Assembly (NCBI RefSeq): GCF_001425705.1
Contig: NZ_LMDC01000001.1
Span: 682,001 to 746,000, forward strand
DNA: 64,000 bases
DNA from: Pelomonas sp. Root1217
Lineage (GTDB): Bacteria > Pseudomonadota > Gammaproteobacteria > Burkholderiales > Burkholderiaceae_C
Direction: 5' to 3'
Under the pieces are notes generated by a model. It did no database searches, was not told the origin of the DNA, and saw only the letters and a program-made list of their open reading frames with translations. The translations under genes and the position numbers were made by a program. Each line of letters starts with the position of its first letter. Within the stretch, counting starts at the first letter, position 1. Below are positions 51,631 to 59,296 of this stretch, one piece after another.

Positions 51631-52087
51631 TTCGGCCGTCATGACGGTGAGCCGTTCATCGTGCCAGCGGCCGACAACGCTGCCTGCGGGTTCGCCCGCC
51701 CCTTGAACAAATGCCCTCAGGGATAGCCCGGCGTTGACCGCAAATCCCAAAAACGAAACACTGTTCCAACTGCTCGCTGAGCCGAAACCGCTGACCGGTC
51801 ACCGCCGGGTGGCCGGGGTTTCGTCAGCCGACGCAGTGCGAGGCGCCTGCTGTGCCCGCTCCCCTGTTTGACGCCCAAGCGAGCCGGTGCCGCGAGGGCC
51901 GAAGCGCCATCTCGGCCTGCCGCCGATCCCCCGTCCCCTGCCATTGCTGAAGCGCTGCGCGCCTGACCCCTGACGGGTCGGTGCCAGGCGGGCCTGCGCC
52001 TGCTTCCTTGCGAACGCTCGAGCCCAGGGGGCGGCATGCCCAACAAAGACAAAGCGCGCGCCGTACGAGCGCGCCAGGAGACATGCC
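51631..52087 (+). promoter_or_regulatory. Long leader of the pectate lyase gene with a strong hairpin
   Basis: No gene is supported. At 51783-51823 a two-part stem forms: CGAAACC pairs with GGTTTCG outside, and CCGGTCACC pairs with GGTGGCCGG (one G-U) inside, with a GCCG loop and a 5-base bulge. I compared it with c-di-GMP and cobalamin riboswitch cores and saw no match. An AGGAG site at 52075-52079 serves the ATG at 52088. Confidence 0.4.
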
Positions 52088-54727
52088 ATGACCCCAGTCC
52101 ACCGAATCAGGGGGCTAGTGCCCCCCGTGAGCGGCAAAACGGCCGCAATCGAGGCGAAACGCGGAGCCAGGTTGGACACCTGGCGAGCAGTTTCAACGAC
52201 GAGTGCGGCCGTTTTGCCGCTCACCCTTCGGGCCGAGCCGGGAAAGGGGGCAGGGCGGTGTTGCGGCTCTAGCCCAGGCTCCCAGCCTGTGCTGCAAGCC
52301 GCGCCTACCCCAGCCCCCTTTCTCGACTCGGCGGGGGGCGCTAGTCCCCTGATTCGGTGGACTCGGCCCAAGCTGGGTCTGCTGGCTTCGTCCATCTCGC
52401 TCGGCCTGTTGGCCTGCGGTGGCGGCCAGGAGAACCCCGCGAATTTCGTGTCGCCACAGTCCAGCGATCAGGCCACGGCGGCTCGCCAGAACAGCTCTTC
52501 AGCCAGCGAGACCGCGACGGCCAAGGCGCTCGCCGCCCGGCCGGCCAAGCCGGTGACGCCGCCGCCCGCGCCGGTCATCGATGCCTTGTCGCTGACCGAC
52601 ACAAGCGCCCCACTGCTGTTCGACGTCGGCACGCGCACCTACGCCGCACCCACGACCATCAGCGGCCTGCACAACCCGAGCAACTACCGCGCTGCGCCCA
52701 GGCTGCCGGCCTGGCAGTTCACCACCGTCGACCCCACCGGCGGCCAGCTGACCTTCGAGCGCGAGACCGCCCCCGACATCGGCTGGCATGGCCAGTCGCG
52801 CAAGGGCAAGGTGCTGGTCACCGGCGGCTCGTCGGCCGCGGCCAACCGCGTCTACACGGTCTTCAACAAGGAGCAACTGCTGGCGGCTCTGCGCGAGGCC
52901 AGGAACGAGCCCAAGATCATCCGCATCGTCGGCCACATCGACTTCCGCTGGCGCGATGGCAACACGGTGTTCGAGGAGTACACGGGCTTCCTGGACCAGA
53001 AGAACGGCGGCTCCCTGTCCATCCCCTCCAACACGACGCTGGTGGGCATCAATGACAGCAACGGCCGCCCGGCGCGCATCACCGGCACACAGGTGCTGAT
53101 CGGCATCGAGGCCGCGCAGGCCCCTGGCGGCGACCCCGAGGCCGATTTCAAGAACTGGGTCGCGGCGGGCAAGGATCCCGAGCTCTACCCGACCTGGACG
53201 CGCAACATCATCCTGCGCAACCTGGTCATCGACACGCCATGGGACGTCAACCCCGAGGACAGCGGCAACGCCTACATGGACGGCCTCACGGTGACGCGCG
53301 GCCAGCAGATCTGGATCGACCACGTGACGATCAGCGACGGCGACACGCCCGATTCGCTGGCCAGCGACACGCGCCACGACGGCGCGCTGGATGTGGTGCG
53401 TGGCAGTGACTACGTGACCATCTCCAACAGCGTCTTCAGCAAGCACCACAAGACGACGCTGGTGGGCAACGGCGATTCGGGCCGGGCCTGGAGCGACGCG
53501 GGCCGCCTGCACGTGACGATGACCGGCAACTGGTGGAACAGCACCGGTTCGCGCCTGCCGCTGGTGCGCTTCGGCCAGCTGCACATGTACAACAACCTCG
53601 TCAGCGGCAGCACGACGACGAGCGACAACGACATGAAGTTCGCCTCCGGCCTGGACGCGCGCTACCAGTCCGACGTCATCAACGAAAGCAACTTCTACGA
53701 GTTCACGGGCCTCAAGCCCAAGGAGGTCTGCGGCAAGCTGGCCGGCGGCAAGGACGCGATCTCGATGCGCAGCAGCGGCCACCGCTTCATCAGCGACAAG
53801 GACGACCTTGGCAAGCCGATGACCGGCGTGATCGACATCGAGCTGCAGGGCTGCGAGGGCGTGCCGGTGAAGCAGAACTGGGTGCCGCCGTATGCCTACA
53901 CGCTGCGCACCGCGGACGCGACCCGCGGCGCCGTGCAGGCCGCGGCAGGTGCCGGACGCGTGGGCATGTTCGCCGTGCAAGGCGCGGTGCCCGCACCGCT
54001 GCCGGGCGCGCCCGCGCCCAGCCCGGCGCCAACACCCGGCCCCGCGCCGAGCCCCACGCCTTCGCCTTCGCCTTCGCCGTCTCCCTCGCCCAGCCCGGCG
54101 CCCGCTCCCGGCCCGAATCCGGCCCCGCTGATCCCGGGCACGGCTTGCACGCCGTCGCTGCCTTGCGACGCGAATGGCGGCAACGAGCTGGTGCTGAGCC
54201 CCGCAGTGACCGTGCAGGCGCCGGCCGCCAGCTATGTGCAAGCCACCGGCACCTACACGATGTCAGGCGCTGGCGTCATCAACACCGGTGCGCCCTACGC
54301 CTTCAACTTCAAGTACCGGGCGCTGACGGGTAACTTCACCTTCACCGCACGCGTCGTCACGCAGGGGGGCAACGCGGACTCCGGCCGTGCCGGCGTCGTG
54401 GCGATGAACGGCCTGACCGGCACGCCGGCCTATGCGTGGACGGCGCGCTACTCGTCCACCGGGGCGATCCGCGCGGCCATCAACGGCAACAACAAATCCA
54501 ACATCGGCAGCTTCTCCACGTCGGCGCTGCCGGTCTGGGTGAGGGTGGAGCGCCGCGGCAATGCGGTGTATTCGGCGGCTTCGACCGACGGCCTCACCTG
54601 GTCTGAAACCACCAACCTGACCGTCAGCGTGCCCACGCTCTACGTCGGCCTGGCGCTCTCGTCGGGCAACAACAGCACGGTCGTCACGGCCGATTTCGAC
54701 AACGTCACCGTCGTCGGCGGCCGGTGA
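52088..54727 (+). CDS. Pectate lyase (PL1 family) lipoprotein with C-terminal beta-sandwich
   Basis: 879 codons as read. The lyase core (about 200-640) has WIDHVTISDGDTPDSLASDT, DGALDVVRGSDYVTISNSVF and the Arg-containing MTGNWWNSTGSRLPLVRFGQ, the PL1 parallel beta-helix catalytic region. A Pro-Ser-Pro linker (about 645-685) leads to a jelly-roll-like domain (FNFKYRALTGNFTFTARVV). It degrades pectate. The lipobox LGLLASSISLGLLACGGG lies about 95 residues inside the frame, because a 268-bp palindrome sits between the ATG and the signal peptide. Removing 270 bases would restore MTRPKLGLLASS. Fourteen bases after the stop comes a PEP-CTERM gene. Confidence 0.88.
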   Translation: MTPVHRIRGLVPPVSGKTAAIEAKRGARLDTWRAVSTTSAAVLPLTLRAEPGKGAGRCCGSSPGSQPVLQAAPTPAPFLDSAGGASPLIRWTRPKLGLLASSISLGLLACGGGQENPANFVSPQSSDQATAARQNSSSASETATAKALAARPAKPVTPPPAPVIDALSLTDTSAPLLFDVGTRTYAAPTTISGLHNPSNYRAAPRLPAWQFTTVDPTGGQLTFERETAPDIGWHGQSRKGKVLVTGGSSAAANRVYTVFNKEQLLAALREARNEPKIIRIVGHIDFRWRDGNTVFEEYTGFLDQKNGGSLSIPSNTTLVGINDSNGRPARITGTQVLIGIEAAQAPGGDPEADFKNWVAAGKDPELYPTWTRNIILRNLVIDTPWDVNPEDSGNAYMDGLTVTRGQQIWIDHVTISDGDTPDSLASDTRHDGALDVVRGSDYVTISNSVFSKHHKTTLVGNGDSGRAWSDAGRLHVTMTGNWWNSTGSRLPLVRFGQLHMYNNLVSGSTTTSDNDMKFASGLDARYQSDVINESNFYEFTGLKPKEVCGKLAGGKDAISMRSSGHRFISDKDDLGKPMTGVIDIELQGCEGVPVKQNWVPPYAYTLRTADATRGAVQAAAGAGRVGMFAVQGAVPAPLPGAPAPSPAPTPGPAPSPTPSPSPSPSPSPSPAPAPGPNPAPLIPGTACTPSLPCDANGGNELVLSPAVTVQAPAASYVQATGTYTMSGAGVINTGAPYAFNFKYRALTGNFTFTARVVTQGGNADSGRAGVVAMNGLTGTPAYAWTARYSSTGAIRAAINGNNKSNIGSFSTSALPVWVRVERRGNAVYSAASTDGLTWSETTNLTVSVPTLYVGLALSSGNNSTVVTADFDNVTVVGGR
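52096..52363. mobile_element. 268-bp nested-palindrome element (MITE-like) within the pectate lyase gene
   Basis: Outer arms 52096-52126 and 52333-52363 match as inverted repeats at 29 of 31 positions (AGTCCACCGAATCAGGGG...). Inside are two independent hairpins. Arms 52127-52147 and 52204-52224 are a perfect 21-bp pair (GTGAGCGGCAAAACGGCCGC plus A). Arms 52233-52251 and 52313-52331 match at 17 of 19 positions. The whole folds as a cloverleaf. It has no stop codon in the lyase frame and no transposase, so it would be a non-autonomous element. Confidence 0.8.
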
Positions 54728-54741
54728 ACAAGGAGAACGCC

Positions 54742-55494
54742 ATGAAGTTCAAACACCAAGCCATCGCCGCGCTGCTGCTCGGCCTCGCCACGGCCCAGGC
54801 CCACGCCGCTGCTACCCATGAGGTGAGCTACGTCTCGCTGGGCACCCCCACCGTCAACTTCAACGAGCTGGCCGCGACCGCCTTCGACAGCGTCAGCCTC
54901 GACGGCCTGCTGGCCAGTGGTGGCGTGCAGTTCGGCGAGCGCTTTGCCGGCCAGGAACTGGCCGTGGCCAAGGCGCCCCGGCCGGGCGAGGTGGCCCAGG
55001 ACTGGTTCGACGACCTCGGCTTCGGCACGCCCGGTGCGGGGCTGACGCTGCTGGCCGGCGCGGTCGGCGCCAACCTGGGCGCCTACCACTACGGCGATGC
55101 CGACGGCGCGGCGCTGTTCGGCGTGGGCCCGCTAGCCGGCGCCGCCGATGGTTTCGGTGCCATCTCGGCGCGCTTCGCATCGCCCGTGTCGGCGCTGGGT
55201 CTGCAGCTGCGCGATGCCGATGGCGGCTCGATCACGCTGAGCCTGTACCGCACCGACGGCAGCCTCATCGAGGCCGTTGATCTGAGCGGCCGCGGCGATG
55301 GCCGCTATGCCTTCGCACGCACGGGCGGGGCGGCCGACATCGCCGGCTTCTCGCTGACCAACCGCGACAGCTACTACGGCGTGTCGCTCGACAACCTCGT
55401 GCTCGCCGCCGCACCCGTTCCCGAGCCGGGCTCGGCCCTGCTGGTCCTGGGCGGCTTGCTGACCCTGGCCGTCGGACGCCGGCGCGCCCGCTGA
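54742..55494 (+). CDS. PEP-CTERM sorting-domain protein
   Basis: 250 residues. Signal peptide AIAALLLGLATAQAHAA; beta-rich body with FGAISARFASPVSALGLQLR; C-terminal signal PVPEPGSALLVLGGLLTLAV followed by GRRRAR. The ATG at 54742 follows AAGGAG at good spacing; a GTG at 54724 is the alternative. Likely co-transcribed with the pectate lyase, so both may act at the cell surface or matrix. Confidence 0.93.
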   Translation: MKFKHQAIAALLLGLATAQAHAAATHEVSYVSLGTPTVNFNELAATAFDSVSLDGLLASGGVQFGERFAGQELAVAKAPRPGEVAQDWFDDLGFGTPGAGLTLLAGAVGANLGAYHYGDADGAALFGVGPLAGAADGFGAISARFASPVSALGLQLRDADGGSITLSLYRTDGSLIEAVDLSGRGDGRYAFARTGGAADIAGFSLTNRDSYYGVSLDNLVLAAAPVPEPGSALLVLGGLLTLAVGRRRAR

Positions 55495-55526
55495 TTCCAA
55501 CCACGACAACACAACGGAGACCATCC

Positions 55527-56357
55527 ATGAACAAGCCCCTGACCCTGATCGCCCTGGCCGCCGCTTCCATCGGCACCGTCCAGGCTGCGAGCACTTCGCT
55601 GACCAACACCCAATTCGCCTTCACCGGCGTGAACGGCAACACGACGGTCGGCGGCTGGTCCTTCGTCAGCTTCGTCGACATCGCCGCGGGCACGACGATC
55701 TACTTCACCGACACCAACGTGCTGCAGACGACGCCGGCCGCCGGCGTGTTCTCGACGACGGCAGAGACCTTCTGGTCCTGGACGGCCAGCGCCAAGGTGA
55801 ATGCAGGTACGTCGGTGGCGCTGCTGGGCACGGGCGTCAACGGCCAGTACGCGGCCAAGTCCGGCGCGGCCGGCGGCACTGCCAACGGCGTGGTCGTCAA
55901 CCTGAACGGCGGCGCGTCAAACATCTCCAGCGGCGGCGACATCCTCTACGCCTTCCAGGCGGCGTCCTATGCGACGAACTACCAGGCCTCGGCCATCACC
56001 TTCCTGGGCGCACTTTCCAACCGCGGCACCTACACCTCGTCCGACAATCCCACTGCCGCGACCGGCCTTTCCGGCATCCAACTGCGCGAGTACAAGGTCG
56101 ACGCCGCGACGGCGACGCGCTACACGCAGTTCACGGCGCAGGTCACGACCAACGACGCGCCTTTCAGCTCGATGGCGCAACTGAAGTCAGCCCTGGCCGT
56201 GAACGCCAACTGGACGACCATCGCCGGATCCAACTCGACGCCCATCGTCGCCGACGTGCTGGCCGTCACGGCCGTGCCCGAGCCCGAGAGCTACGCGTTG
56301 ATGCTGGCCGGGCTGGCCGTCATGGGTGGCTTGGCGCGCCGGCGCCTGCGGGGCTGA
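55527..56357 (+). CDS. PEP-CTERM sorting-domain protein
   Basis: 276 residues. Signal peptide LTLIALAAASIGTVQAAST; a beta-rich, Thr/Asn-rich body (GGWSFVSFVDIAAGTTIYFT) with a pattern close to lamin-tail-like folds; C-terminal VPEPESYALMLAGLAVMGGL followed by ARRRLRG. It lies 32 bases after the previous PEP-CTERM gene and is the last of this rightward run. Confidence 0.92.
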   Translation: MNKPLTLIALAAASIGTVQAASTSLTNTQFAFTGVNGNTTVGGWSFVSFVDIAAGTTIYFTDTNVLQTTPAAGVFSTTAETFWSWTASAKVNAGTSVALLGTGVNGQYAAKSGAAGGTANGVVVNLNGGASNISSGGDILYAFQAASYATNYQASAITFLGALSNRGTYTSSDNPTAATGLSGIQLREYKVDAATATRYTQFTAQVTTNDAPFSSMAQLKSALAVNANWTTIAGSNSTPIVADVLAVTAVPEPESYALMLAGLAVMGGLARRRLRG

Positions 56358-57080
56358 TCAGCGGTAGCGTGCGAGCACCCGCTCCACGCTGCCGTCGCTG
56401 ACGAGGCGGTCCAGCACCGAGGCCAGCTCGGCGAAGGGCACGCCCGAGCGCGGCGAGAAGGCACAACGCGCATCGAATTGGTGGATGACCCAGGCGATGC
56501 GCACCGGCGCATTCGGCTGCTCGTGCAGGAAGAACTGCAGCGAGGTTTTCTCCACCAGCGCATACCGCACCTTGCCCGCGGCCAACCGCCGCAGGTTGGC
56601 TGCCATGCTGGGCACGTCGCTGCGCCTGAACCACTTGCCCAGCGCCTGTTCCGCCCGCGGGTAGCTGTAGCCCTGCACCGTGCCCAGGGGCTGGCCGGCG
56701 AGCTGCTCCAGCGTCTTGAGCGCTGGCGCGTCGGCATGCGCGGCGACGAGGCTGGCGTCCGGGATGAGGCCGCGCGTCCATCGGAAGTCGCCCTGCAGCC
56801 ATTCCGGCAGCACGAAGCACACCGCATCGGCCTCGCCCGCCAGCAGCGCGGCGCTGACGCGCTTGGCGGGCATCGGCACGAAGCTGACCGGCCGGTCCAG
56901 GCCGGCGGCGATCAGTTCGCCCAGGTCCTTGACCATGCCGCCGACGAGATGCTCGCTGGCATCGAATTCGGCGATGGGCAGGGCGTTGTTGGTGGCCGCG
57001 ACAAAACGCAGCGGCGGCAGCGACTGCGCCGCCGCCGTGCCCATGAGCACGGTGGACAGCAGCGTCGCCAGTCGCCTCAC
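56358..57080 (-). CDS. Periplasmic solute-binding protein, family 3-like
   Basis: 240 residues with the signal peptide LATLLSTVLMGTAAAQSLPP. SBP family 3 pattern: LRFVAATNNALPIAEFDASE, GMVKDLGELIAAGLDRPVSF, ADAVCFVLPEWLQGDF and LEQLAGQPLGTVQGYSYPRA. Such orphan proteins often bind small acids or serve as signal sensors; ligand unknown. The GTG start overlaps the serB stop by GTGA, so it is translated with serB. It ends convergently, one base after a PEP-CTERM gene stop. Confidence 0.85.
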   Translation of the reverse strand: MRRLATLLSTVLMGTAAAQSLPPLRFVAATNNALPIAEFDASEHLVGGMVKDLGELIAAGLDRPVSFVPMPAKRVSAALLAGEADAVCFVLPEWLQGDFRWTRGLIPDASLVAAHADAPALKTLEQLAGQPLGTVQGYSYPRAEQALGKWFRRSDVPSMAANLRRLAAGKVRYALVEKTSLQFFLHEQPNAPVRIAWVIHQFDARCAFSPRSGVPFAELASVLDRLVSDGSVERVLARYR

Positions 57081-57787
57081 GGCGTGACCAGCTCCAGCAG
57101 CCGTTCCAGGCCGCCCTGGTTGATGGCGATGCGGGCCTGCTCGCGCACCTTGGGCTTGGCGTGGTAAGCCACCGACAGGCCGGCCGCTCCCATCATCGGC
57201 AGGTCGTTGGCACCGTCGCCCACGGCGATCGCCTGGTCCGGCGTGCAACCGATGCGCTCGCAGCACCGCAGCAGCATCAGCCGCTTCTGCTCGCCATCGC
57301 AGATGTCGCCCCAGTCCTGCATGACGACGCGGCCGGTGAGGGCGCCGCCCTCGATCTCCAGCTCGTTGCTGCGCACGAAGTCCATGCCGAGCTCCGCCGC
57401 GACAAAGCGCGTGAAGAAGGTGAAGCCGCCGGAGACGAGCACGAGCTTGAGACCGGCAGCTTTGAGCGCCGCGCACAGCTCGCGCGCTCCCGGATTGAAC
57501 GTCAGCCGCTCGGCCAGCACGCGGTCCAGCACGCCGGCCGGCACACCCGCCAGGATCGCCAGGCGGCGGCGCAGGCTGTCCTTGAAGTCGGTGATCTCGC
57601 CGCGCATCGCGGCCTCGGTGATGGCGGCGACCTGCTCGCCCTTGCCGGCCAGCGCGGCGATCTCGTCGATGCACTCGATGCTGATCAGCGTCGAGTCCAT
57701 GTCGAAGGCGGCGAGCTTGAAATGGGACAGCGGCGGCAGTGCGGGGCCGTCGCGCAGGACAAGGCCGTCGGAAGCAGGGGAGGTCAC
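57077..57787 (-). CDS. serB: Phosphoserine phosphatase
   Basis: 236 residues of HAD fold. Motif I FDMDSTLISIECIDEIAALA (Asp nucleophile), motif II VLVSGGFTFFT, motif III around DGEQKRLMLLRCC, and motif IV AIAVGDGANDLPMMGAAGLS. Ending YHAKPKVREQARIAINQGGL is standard. It makes serine in the last biosynthetic step. It starts at GTG 57787, with no strong ribosome site. It is the first gene of a two-gene unit with the solute-binding protein. Confidence 0.95.
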   Translation of the reverse strand: MTSPASDGLVLRDGPALPPLSHFKLAAFDMDSTLISIECIDEIAALAGKGEQVAAITEAAMRGEITDFKDSLRRRLAILAGVPAGVLDRVLAERLTFNPGARELCAALKAAGLKLVLVSGGFTFFTRFVAAELGMDFVRSNELEIEGGALTGRVVMQDWGDICDGEQKRLMLLRCCERIGCTPDQAIAVGDGANDLPMMGAAGLSVAYHAKPKVREQARIAINQGGLERLLELVTP

Positions 57788-57835
57788 GGGGTCGGGAGAG
57801 TGCGGGCCATCGATGCCCGCATTATCCCGGTGCGC

Positions 57836-58375
57836 TCAAGCGCGGCGCCGGGCGGCCAGCAGCGCCAGGCCACCGAGCAGCAGGGCCGCGCTGGCCGGCT
57901 CGGGCACCGGGGCGGTCTCGACGTCGAGCTGGAAATAGGCCAGGTTGCTGATCGCCAGGCCGTGCATGTCCAGCAGCACGGTGTGGGCCGAGAAGCTCAG
58001 CCGCGACGCGTCCAGGCCGGCGATGTTGGTCGTCAGGAGCACGTTGGTGATGGCCGGGCCATTGGCCAGCAGGCCGAAATTGAAGCGGTTGACGGCGATG
58101 TTGTCGAAGCCGCTGCCGGGGCCGACATAGTCGTAGCGGATGCCGCCGGTGACGAAGTCCAGCGTCTGCGTCGGCGCGGTCAGCACCTGGCAGATCTGCG
58201 CGGCACCGGGGCAGCTCAGCTCGACGCTGCCGTCGACGAGGACGCTGTCCAGCGTGTGCAGGGCGGTCGTGCCGTTGTCGAAGTCGTAGCGCACCTCGGC
58301 CGTGGTGCCCATCAGGCCTGCGGCGCCGGCCAGGGCGGGCAGCAGGGAAAGCATCGCAAGGGCCAGATTCTTCAT
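57836..58375 (-). CDS. PEP-CTERM sorting-domain protein (paralog A)
   Basis: 179 residues. Signal peptide LALAMLSLLPALAGAAG; compact beta-rich body with two Cys near residue 55-62 (ELSCPGAAQIC); C-terminal APVPEPASAALLLGGLALLA followed by ARRRA. It is clearly paralogous to the gene at 62211: both share SV/KV...ELSC, the NIAGLDASR segment and the PEP tail. Transcribed leftward from a CTAG-type promoter motif that the paralog also has. Confidence 0.93.
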   Translation of the reverse strand: MKNLALAMLSLLPALAGAAGLMGTTAEVRYDFDNGTTALHTLDSVLVDGSVELSCPGAAQICQVLTAPTQTLDFVTGGIRYDYVGPGSGFDNIAVNRFNFGLLANGPAITNVLLTTNIAGLDASRLSFSAHTVLLDMHGLAISNLAYFQLDVETAPVPEPASAALLLGGLALLAARRRA

Positions 58376-58397
58376 GGCGGAACTCCAGTCGGTGGAC

Positions 58398-58438
58398 GGC
58401 GCAGTCTAGGGAGCGCCTTCGGCGCCTGCAGCCCCTAG
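58398..58438. promoter_or_regulatory. CTAG inverted-repeat motif in the divergent PEP-CTERM promoter region
   Basis: CGGCGCAGTCTAGG at 58398-58410 and CCCTAG at 58433 flank a GCGCC-TTCG-GGCGC hairpin. The same two half-sites at almost the same spacing precede the paralogous gene at 62762. The region also serves the divergent gene at 58510. Probable operator or promoter. Confidence 0.55.
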
Positions 58439-58509
58439 CTTGCGCATTGAGACGATCCAGAGACGCTGGCGGCGCAGAGTTCATTTACCTGTTACGCGGA
58501 GCTCTCGCC

Positions 58510-59283
58510 ATGTCACGCCTTATGTCACCCTTGCTTGCCAGCATCGCCGCAGCCGCCCTGATGCTGGCGCTCAACCCGCACGCCGCCGCCGCGGGCTTGA
58601 GCCTGCAGGTCGGCGACTTCCACGCCGCCGACTGGAGCGTGCTCCAGATCACCGACGACGGGCCGGCGGATGCCAACATGGTCATCGACGCCAACCTGGG
58701 CAACCCGGGCTCGCATTGGGTGATCAGCTACGTCACGCCGAGCAGCCCCGGCCTGTCCAGCTCGATGAACCGGCTGGGCGCCTTCTATACGGCGCTGGCC
58801 TACGACCCGGCGCAGTCCGGCGCGCTGCAGAGGCTGGAATTCAGCGCCGACGTCCGCGGGCTGTCCAGCAGCTTTGCCTTCGACACGCTCGGCAGCATCC
58901 GCCCGGCGCTGATGCAGAACGGCGTGACCTACACCGTCGTCGGCAGCGACCTGGTGACCGGCAAGGCCATGATCCAGCCCGACTACCTGTCGCAGCAGTG
59001 GTCCTTCGCGGCCGTGGCCGCCGACTGGGTGCCGCCGGTGGCCGGATCGGCGCAGCGCCCCGACTTCAGCGCCGGCGCCCTGCCGATCTACGTGGGCTTC
59101 CGCTACACGCTCGGCACCAGTTGCAACAGCGTCAACGGCTGCACCGGCGGCAGCGCCTTCCTCAGCCTGGACAACTTCTCGGCCACGCTGACGCCGATGG
59201 CCGCGCCAGTGCCGGAGCCCTCGACCTGGATGTTGCTGATGGCGGGCCTGGGCCTGACCCTGCTGCGCCGACGTCAGGCCTGA
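58510..59283 (+). CDS. PEP-CTERM sorting-domain protein
   Basis: 257 residues. Signal peptide LLASIAAAALMLALNPHAAA; a beta-sandwich-like body (QRLEFSADVRGLSSSFAFDT) with a Cys pair (TSCNSVNGCTGG); C-terminal PVPEPSTWMLLMAGLGLTLL followed by RRRQA. The ATG at 58510 follows GCGGAGC. Fourteen bases after its stop comes the SARP-type regulator, so the two are probably co-transcribed. Confidence 0.93.
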   Translation: MSRLMSPLLASIAAAALMLALNPHAAAAGLSLQVGDFHAADWSVLQITDDGPADANMVIDANLGNPGSHWVISYVTPSSPGLSSSMNRLGAFYTALAYDPAQSGALQRLEFSADVRGLSSSFAFDTLGSIRPALMQNGVTYTVVGSDLVTGKAMIQPDYLSQQWSFAAVAADWVPPVAGSAQRPDFSAGALPIYVGFRYTLGTSCNSVNGCTGGSAFLSLDNFSATLTPMAAPVPEPSTWMLLMAGLGLTLLRRRQA

Positions 59284-59296
59284 AGCACACTGCGGC

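Noticed and set aside
51631-52087. A riboswitch (c-di-GMP-I or cobalamin) before the pectate lyase
   Set aside because: The conserved core blocks of these classes are absent; only a generic strong hairpin is present.
51799-52395. A 198-codon minus-strand frame across the palindrome
   Set aside because: Its sequence mirrors the plus-strand frame because the element is an inverted repeat; typical spurious product of repeats.
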